From Planctomycetota bacterium (GTDB lineage: Bacteria > Planctomycetota > PUPC01 > JACPCR01), in the NCBI GenBank assembly GCA_030740295.1, contig JASLXP010001297.1, forward strand, positions 1 through 10,443: a stretch of DNA of 10,443 bases, written 5' to 3'. The position numbers and the translations under genes are program-made. Positions 6,979 to 10,443 of this stretch are shown one piece after another (position 1 is the stretch's first letter; each line of letters begins with the position of its first letter). Below the pieces are notes generated by a model. The model was not told where the DNA came from. It saw only the letters and a program-made list of their open reading frames with translations, and did no database searches.

Positions 6979-8220
6979 TCAAGGCTCGTCCTTTTTGTAT
7001 CCGTCCGCCAGAAAAACGACCACCGCGCTAGCCACGGTCAGTGCCGCGCAAAGCGAAACCGTCCATCTCTCAAACCCCGCATCCATTCCCCATCCGACCA
7101 GGAGGGGGCTGAAGAGCCTCACTGGAAGCAGAGCCATCGATTGCAGAATCATCGTTTCTGTCGGATTCCATCCTTTTGCGTACGATTGCACGAGGTTGAA
7201 TCCGGCAACGAAGTAGCCGGGCAGCCACATGGCGCAGAGCAGGTAGCCTGCCATACACCAGCCGGCATTGATGGGCCAGACAAGCATCAGTGTGCCCAAG
7301 GAGAATACCAGGCAGACAGCAACAAAGATCGCTCGGTATCCGAACCGATCCGAAAGTTTGCCTGCGATGACACTGCAGAAGCAGTTTCCAATCCACGAAG
7401 CAAGGGTAAGCGAGGCAATAATATTGTGGTCATCCAATGCCCGCTGGATGTAATCCGAATAGAGACTGAACCCGCCCGAGACCGCGGCGAAGAAGAGCGC
7501 CAACCCGGCCAACATGGTCGCCAGCGCCCGGTTGCTCAATGCATCTGAAAGAAGCTGTCTGATGGAACGCACTTTCGGAATCACCTCCAACAGCGGATTC
7601 GGCGTCTCTTTGTGACGATACCGGCTGAACGAAAGCGCGCTTAAAACGTACAACAATCCAGTAATGATGAAAATGCGATGAAACTTGTCCGCGCTGTCCG
7701 TGTCCCCGAAAAACAGATTCAGGGAGAGCGCCCCCAGCAACCCGCCGGCCCCCAGGCTCAAAGAACGTAACCCGAAAAACCTCCCGCGAAAGGCATCCTT
7801 CACCGCCCCATACGTATATCGAATGTAATGTGGATCGATGTTCCCAACCAGGAAGACGAACAGGGAGTACGCCCCAAAGAGCATCATGAGACGCGTGGCG
7901 TTCCCGAACTCAAAAGACGAAAGCAGAACTCCGAGAGTCGTCAGCGAGCATCCCGCCGCCACGAACAGGACGATAACCTTCCCAAAGTTTTTCGGTCCAG
8001 GCTTGATGACCTTCAGCGAGAAAGCCTGAGAGAGGCTGTAGCCGCCCCAGAAAAAGGCCGGCATCATCCCGACGATGAAGCTGGAATACCCCAGGAACTT
8101 TATGTAGCCCGTCACCACCGTCGGCATGTACGCTATTGCCGCGGCCATCCCCCAGAAAAACTCTGTCCCAAGGATGGGAAACACAAACCGAATAGCTGGC
8201 CGAGCCGCAGGATCTTGCAC
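6979..8220 (-). CDS. Major facilitator superfamily (MFS) transporter
   Basis: This is a 413-residue integral membrane protein with about twelve hydrophobic segments in two halves, separated by a basic cytoplasmic loop around residues 200-230 (SRYRHKETPNPL through KVRSIRQLL). The sequence GKLSDRFGYRA (287-297) is the MFS motif A between helices 8 and 9. The first-half counterpart is degenerate (KVIKPGPKNFGK, 70-81), and RGRFFGLRS (145-153) precedes helix 5. The substrate is unknown. The frame is taken from GTG at 8220, which gives ten residues before the first helix. The next in-frame ATG (8148) would start inside helix 1, so GTG is preferred despite no Shine-Dalgarno sequence. It is the first gene of the leftward cluster; the exonuclease begins 41 bp downstream and may share its transcript. 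Confidence 0.87.
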   Translation of the reverse strand: MQDPAARPAIRFVFPILGTEFFWGMAAAIAYMPTVVTGYIKFLGYSSFIVGMMPAFFWGGYSLSQAFSLKVIKPGPKNFGKVIVLFVAAGCSLTTLGVLLSSFEFGNATRLMMLFGAYSLFVFLVGNIDPHYIRYTYGAVKDAFRGRFFGLRSLSLGAGGLLGALSLNLFFGDTDSADKFHRIFIITGLLYVLSALSFSRYRHKETPNPLLEVIPKVRSIRQLLSDALSNRALATMLAGLALFFAAVSGGFSLYSDYIQRALDDHNIIASLTLASWIGNCFCSVIAGKLSDRFGYRAIFVAVCLVFSLGTLMLVWPINAGWCMAGYLLCAMWLPGYFVAGFNLVQSYAKGWNPTETMILQSMALLPVRLFSPLLVGWGMDAGFERWTVSLCAALTVASAVVVFLADGYKKDEP

Positions 8221-8230
8221 CGAGGTGGAT

Positions 8231-8250
8231 GGGGTGGGAGGGTGGCGGGG
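8231..8250 (+). promoter_or_regulatory. G-quadruplex-type G-run next to the MFS start
   Basis: The plus strand has four G-tracts of 4, 3, 3 and 4 bases (8231-8234, 8236-8238, 8240-8242, 8247-8250) with loops of 1, 1 and 4 bases, meeting the usual G3+N1-7 rule. It starts 11 bp upstream of the GTG codon of the MFS gene, on the template strand for that gene, so it could hinder transcription or opening of the region. Whether it folds is inference. Confidence 0.5.
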
Positions 8251-8469
8251 CGGAGTCTGGTCAGGCGGGTGGAGAAGAGCGCCGGAAGCCGAGTTGGAAC
8301 TGATCCAGATTCAGCGCAACCAGCATTCAAAATACACTCTGTTATTTCGAACGAAAGAGCAAGCAGTTCGGCCTCTCTGTCTTCTCTTGGTTTTGGTCTT
8401 CGTTCGTAGGCTTCTTCTTCCCATCAGACTTCAGCCGAGACTCATCTCCGCCACGCTGCTCACCCTCCA
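8251..8469. other. Divergent intergenic region
   Basis: Together with flanking sites this belongs to the 359-bp gap between the leftward MFS gene and the rightward PC4-like gene. It holds a perfect inverted repeat TTTCG-AA-CGAAA (8345-8356), a possible operator, and a pyrimidine-rich plus-strand stretch (about 8371-8420). A minus-strand open frame (8593-8342) covers part of it, but it is rich in Lys, Glu and Gln and has no domain. I see no RNA gene. Confidence 0.4.
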
Positions 8470-8497
8470 TTGCACGCATTAGCCCGCCCCATATAAT
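8470..8497 (+). promoter_or_regulatory. Sigma70-type promoter for the PC4-like gene
   Basis: A -35 element TTGCAC (8470-8475) and a perfect -10 element TATAAT (8492-8497) are separated by 16 bp. Transcription would begin near 8504, leaving an untranslated leader of about 75 bases before the PC4-like start. This is the best promoter match I see in the window and it points rightward. Confidence 0.65.
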
Positions 8498-8564
8498 CCG
8501 CCGCGCATTGAGGCATACAGAGATTTCGGGTATCTCTGAATTGAACGCGGCAGTCTTCAACCAG

Positions 8565-8573
8565 CAAAAGGAG
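8565..8573 (+). promoter_or_regulatory. Ribosome-binding site deciding the PC4-like start
   Basis: CAAAAGGAG ends 6 bases before the ATG at 8580. A second ATG at 8574 overlaps the site and is out of frame, and the frame's upstream start at 8508 lies right at the predicted transcription start. The site therefore selects 8580. Confidence 0.75.
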
Positions 8574-8579
8574 ATGGTC

Positions 8580-8858
8580 ATGTCAGACGTCAAAAAAGTA
8601 GCTTCGGTCGAAAAGAACAGCGAAACCCAGATTCAGTTCGGCATTACCGAGTATCGCGAGAATATGTATGTGGATGTCCGTGAACACCTGGAGACCGATA
8701 CATACAAAGGCCCCACCAAAAAAGGTCTCCGGTTTAATGCCGATCTCCTCGACCAGATGATCGATGGTTTGAACACCGTCAAGAAGGCACTGGATGGTGA
8801 AATGCCGCCGGAAGAAGAAGAAGCGGAAGAAGAGGAAGCGGAAGAAGAAGGCGAATAG
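8580..8858 (+). CDS. PC4/p15-like single-stranded-DNA-binding transcriptional coactivator homologue with acidic tail
   Basis: From the ATG at 8580 (well-placed AAAAGGAG) the product has 92 residues. Residues 18-72 match the PC4 (Sub1/p15) fold: FGITEYRENMYVDVREHL (20-37), a short basic turn with KGPTKKGLRF (43-52), and the closing helix NADLLDQMIDGLNTVKKAL. In eukaryotes and in bacterial YdbC-like members this domain dimerises and binds single-stranded DNA or RNA; the Lys-rich turn and aromatic residues are the expected contacts. Residues 77-92 are almost all Glu with two Ala, a strongly acidic tail that may mimic nucleic acid or regulate binding. It has its own promoter and appears monocistronic. 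A start at 8508 would add 24 residues of non-conserved sequence and is rejected. The fold call is strong; its cellular role is unknown. Confidence 0.82.
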   Translation: MSDVKKVASVEKNSETQIQFGITEYRENMYVDVREHLETDTYKGPTKKGLRFNADLLDQMIDGLNTVKKALDGEMPPEEEEAEEEEAEEEGE

Positions 8859-9071
8859 TTGGCGCTCTCCCGGAAGCAGTCCGATAGGAATTAACGCGTA
8901 CCACGTGTTGGATGCCGCGCTGGGGGTTCCTTCAAGAACGAGAAGACTCCTCCCTGAAATGTGGTTTGTATTCTTCAGTGATGCTCATTGGTGCCTCAGG
9001 CTGTTTGTTTCAGCGTGCGGGATCTCACAGTATATGGCGCGCGCATCGTTCACAGTCTTCATTAGGGACCG
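8859..9071 (+). other. Spacer between PC4-like and HEAT/beta-sandwich genes
   Basis: These 213 bp show no convincing terminator. An open frame here reads VMLIGASGCLFQRAG, which superficially resembles a lipoprotein leader, but it lacks a start region and continues into another frame of the next gene. AGGGA at 9064-9068 sits only 3 bases before the ATG at 9072, too close to be a strong ribosome-binding site. No RNA gene is evident. Confidence 0.4.
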
Positions 9072-10070
9072 ATGAAAACAGAATCCGCTTTCACGAACGC
9101 CGTTCTCTTTGGGTGTCTGATTTCGACGGCTCTGTCCGTCTCGATGGCCGATTCGGACGCGTCGAGACGCCGCACTCGTTTGATTGAGCTGAGTCGGACC
9201 GGTGAGGCGGCGATTCCTCTTCTGCTGCATTCACTTGAGGACAAAAGTGGCGCGGTACGTCGAACAGCCCTCAGGCTGCTGTCCTCCCTGGGGCCGCCCG
9301 CGCTGCCTGGACTCAAGAAAGCACTGAATTCATCGGACTACGTTATCCGCCGCGCTGCCCTCTTCACTATATGCGATCTGGAAAAGGCGAAGGCCCTTGC
9401 CGAACTGGAGCAGGCTCAGAAAGACGAAGAGCCACTCGTGCGCTTGGCGGCAGCAGAAATCCTCGCCCGGCTCGAGCCTCGCACCGACGAGATCATCAAG
9501 CTGCTGTCGGCAGCTCAAAAGGACACGCTGCCAGAAGTCAGAGAACGAGCTTCGGAAGCACTGTGGCCTTTCTATAAGAAGACAGTCCTCCTCAGCCAGC
9601 GCAAAGACTGGGATCATGTGATCAAGCTGGTGAAGAAAATTGCCCTGCCGGAAAAGGGATGGCGATTCAAAACCGACGAGCTCAGAACCGGACATATCGA
9701 GAAGTGGTTCGAAACAGGCTTTGACGATTCAAAATGGGCAGAGATTGGAATTGGTAAAGCGTGGGAAAAATTCGGTCACACCTTCGACGGCGTTGCCTGG
9801 TACCGGGGGAAATTTCAACTGCCGGAAAAGCCAAAGCATAACGCGGTCGAATTGCATTTTGGCGCGGTCGATGAATCCACGTGGCTCTGGATAAACGGTC
9901 AATACGTTGGTCAGCACGATGCCGGCCCGCACGGCTGGAACAGGCCGTTCCGATTGGACGCAACGAAACAGGTCAAGTGGAACGGAGAGAATCAGATCAC
10001 AGTCCGAGTTTTGGATACCAAATTCGCAGGAGGTATCTGGAAACCGGTTTCCATTGAGATATTGGAGTGA
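9072..10070 (+). CDS. Secreted HEAT-repeat protein with C-terminal GH2-type sugar-binding-like beta-sandwich
   Basis: The 332-residue protein opens with a signal peptide (AVLFGCLISTALSVSMA, cleavage likely after Ala26). Residues about 30-170 are HEAT repeats, with successive segments GEAAIPLLLHSLEDKSGAVR, LGPPALPGLKKALNSSDYVI, AELEQAQKDEEPLVRLAAAE and DTLPEVRERASEALW. After a linker, residues about 195-332 form a jelly-roll domain like the N-terminal sugar-binding domain of family 2 glycoside hydrolases: WFETGFDDSKW, DGVAWYRGKFQLP, STWLWINGQYVGQHDAGP and a closing ITVRVLDTKFAGGIWKP. There is no catalytic domain, so it probably binds protein on one face and carbohydrate on the other, outside the cytoplasm. 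The Cys at 15 does not make a good lipobox, since hydrophobic sequence continues after it. The start at 9072 is supported by the signal peptide; the ribosome-binding site is weak. Confidence 0.85.
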   Translation: MKTESAFTNAVLFGCLISTALSVSMADSDASRRRTRLIELSRTGEAAIPLLLHSLEDKSGAVRRTALRLLSSLGPPALPGLKKALNSSDYVIRRAALFTICDLEKAKALAELEQAQKDEEPLVRLAAAEILARLEPRTDEIIKLLSAAQKDTLPEVRERASEALWPFYKKTVLLSQRKDWDHVIKLVKKIALPEKGWRFKTDELRTGHIEKWFETGFDDSKWAEIGIGKAWEKFGHTFDGVAWYRGKFQLPEKPKHNAVELHFGAVDESTWLWINGQYVGQHDAGPHGWNRPFRLDATKQVKWNGENQITVRVLDTKFAGGIWKPVSIEILE

Positions 10071-10098
10071 TGCTATGAACAGAGAGAATTGGAATCAT

Positions 10099-10136
10099 GA
10101 TTCAGGATTCAAGATTCAAGGGGATTCAGGATTCAG
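10099..10136 (+). repeat. Heptanucleotide repeat cluster, GATTCAG type (first)
   Basis: Units are GATTCAG, GATTCAA, GATTCAA, a GGG interruption, then GATTCAG, GATTCAG. It lies 28 bp after the HEAT/beta-sandwich stop codon. A second cluster of the same unit and orientation lies at 10305-10339. Confidence 0.85.
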
Positions 10137-10144
10137 CCCTTCAA

Positions 10145-10166
10145 CCGGCCTCGCAAACTTGGCCGG
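10145..10166. repeat. Small GC hairpin
   Basis: CCGGCC (10145-10150) and GGCCGG (10161-10166) are perfect inverted repeats around a 10-base loop. There is no T-run after it (GCAAATC), so it is a weak terminator candidate for the HEAT/beta-sandwich gene. Confidence 0.45.
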
Positions 10167-10198
10167 GCAAATCATCAAAGATACAGGCTGCAGAACTC

Positions 10199-10264
10199 GT
10201 TGGAGTAACGGCTTTAGCCGGGGCCGGGCAGCCGAAAGTACCCGGCTAAGGCCGTTCCTCCAAC
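10199..10264. repeat. REP-like long inverted repeat (hairpin)
   Basis: Two 24-base arms (10199-10222 and 10241-10264) pair at 22 of 24 positions, with one remaining mismatch able to form G-U. Each arm runs GTTGGAG, then AACGGC, then TTAGCCGGG in the outward-to-inward direction. The 18-base loop is itself GC-rich. Size, GC-rich stem and intergenic place fit REP/BIME-class elements, which are often mobilised by RAYT (TnpA-REP) transposases; no such gene is in this window. Confidence 0.75.
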
Positions 10265-10290
10265 ACTCTCGTCGAGCATCAGTTACGACA

Positions 10291-10443
10291 TTGTATTCTA
10301 GGAGGATCCAGGATTCGGGATTCAGAATTCAGGATTTATGGATCTTCTGTTCAGTCCTCCTTTCTGGCTTCGCGCACGGAGAAGCGCCCTGGCAGAAGCT
10401 GTACACCGGTGAGGATGCCACTGGCTCGCACGTCCTCGGGCTA
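10291..10443 (+). CDS. N-terminus of a secreted protein, cut by the window end; start uncertain
   Basis: One frame encodes a signal peptide, LWIFCSVLLSGFAHG, followed by a mature-looking start EAPWQKLYTGEDATGSHVLG, and is open to the window end. No ATG occurs in this frame. The best in-frame start is TTG at 10291, which would translate the GATTCAG repeat as IQDSGFRIQDL and supply two Arg residues before the hydrophobic core. The alternative is the ATG at 10338, which is one base out of register and in its own frame stops after 24 residues. Losing one G at 10340-10341 would give MIFCSVLLSGFAHG. AGGAGG at 10300-10305 is too far from that ATG. The mature start resembles repeats-rich or LamG-like secreted proteins of uncultured bacteria, but this is only an impression. 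Confidence 0.45.
   Translation, partial: MYSRRIQDSGFRIQDLWIFCSVLLSGFAHGEAPWQKLYTGEDATGSHVLGL
10305..10339 (+). repeat. Heptanucleotide repeat cluster, GATTCAG type (second)
   Basis: Units are GATCCAG, GATTCGG, GATTCAG, AATTCAG and GATTTAT. The cluster begins at the last G of an AGGAGG sequence (10300-10305) and runs into the ATG at 10338, so it separates a perfect Shine-Dalgarno sequence from the first nearby ATG. Confidence 0.75.

Larger units (their letters stand above)
10071..10290. other. Repeat-rich intergenic region
   Basis: The gap after the HEAT/beta-sandwich gene contains a heptamer cluster, a small hairpin and a long REP-like hairpin, each listed separately. No gene is evident on either strand. 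Either hairpin could stop transcription or protect mRNA ends, although neither is followed by a T-run. Confidence 0.6.

Noticed and set aside
8342..8593. 83-residue minus-strand frame in the divergent region
   Set aside because: It overlaps the promoter, ribosome-binding site and start of the PC4-like gene on the other strand and has a low-complexity Lys/Glu/Gln end.
9086..9120. Lipobox at Cys15 of the HEAT/beta-sandwich protein
   Set aside because: The preceding residues LFG do not fit a lipobox well and the hydrophobic core continues beyond the Cys, so an ordinary signal peptide fits better.
8912..9187. Lipoprotein-like stretch VMLIGASGCLFQRAG
   Set aside because: There is no ribosome-binding site and no real domain after it, and the frame overlaps the signal peptide of the HEAT/beta-sandwich gene.
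10099..10339. Heptamer clusters as a CRISPR array
   Set aside because: Units are only 7 bases with no regular unique spacers, and no cas gene is present.

Overview
The window looks like ordinary chromosome from an uncultured or little-studied bacterium with moderately high G+C. It carries two HEAT-repeat proteins, a large GT-C-type membrane protein, a PC4-like protein with an acidic tail and short heptamer repeats between genes. This mix is common in metagenome-assembled genomes of the PVC, Hydrogenedentota or Sumerlaeota kind, but nothing here fixes the phylum. Most genes lack a clear Shine-Dalgarno sequence; the PC4-like gene is the clear exception.

Layout, left to right. Bases 1-1447 (+) are the C-terminal part of a P1B-type heavy-metal ATPase, cut by the window edge. 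A convergent gap of about 200 bp follows. A long run of genes then reads leftward on the minus strand. Listed in transcription order (right to left) they are: an MFS transporter (8220-6979), a stand-alone 5'-3' exonuclease/flap endonuclease (6937-6050), a membrane-anchored HEAT-repeat protein (6035-5496), a small frame-disrupted secreted fibronectin-III-like protein (5308-4943), a 735-residue GT-C-like membrane protein (4786-2579) and an alpha/beta hydrolase (2545-1652). Bases 8221-8579 form a divergent control region with a G-quadruplex-type run and a good sigma70-type promoter. To its right on the plus strand lie the PC4-like protein (8580-8858), a secreted HEAT-repeat protein ending in a sugar-binding-like beta-sandwich (9072-10070), a repeat-rich spacer, and the beginning of another secreted protein cut by the window end.

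Functional reading. Tight spacing supports two pairs: exonuclease plus HEAT protein (14 bp) and GT-C protein plus hydrolase (33 bp). The remaining genes look like neighbours rather than one pathway. I find no CRISPR array, phage, transposase, toxin-antitoxin pair, tRNA or rRNA, and no convincing new multi-gene defence or metabolic system. The most unusual material is at the DNA level and in domain architecture: two sequence-unrelated heptamer tandem arrays in gene-start regions, a long REP-like hairpin between two heptamer clusters, one small gene with two apparently compensating frame changes, a second signal-peptide frame out of register with its only nearby ATG, and a HEAT/beta-sandwich fusion.
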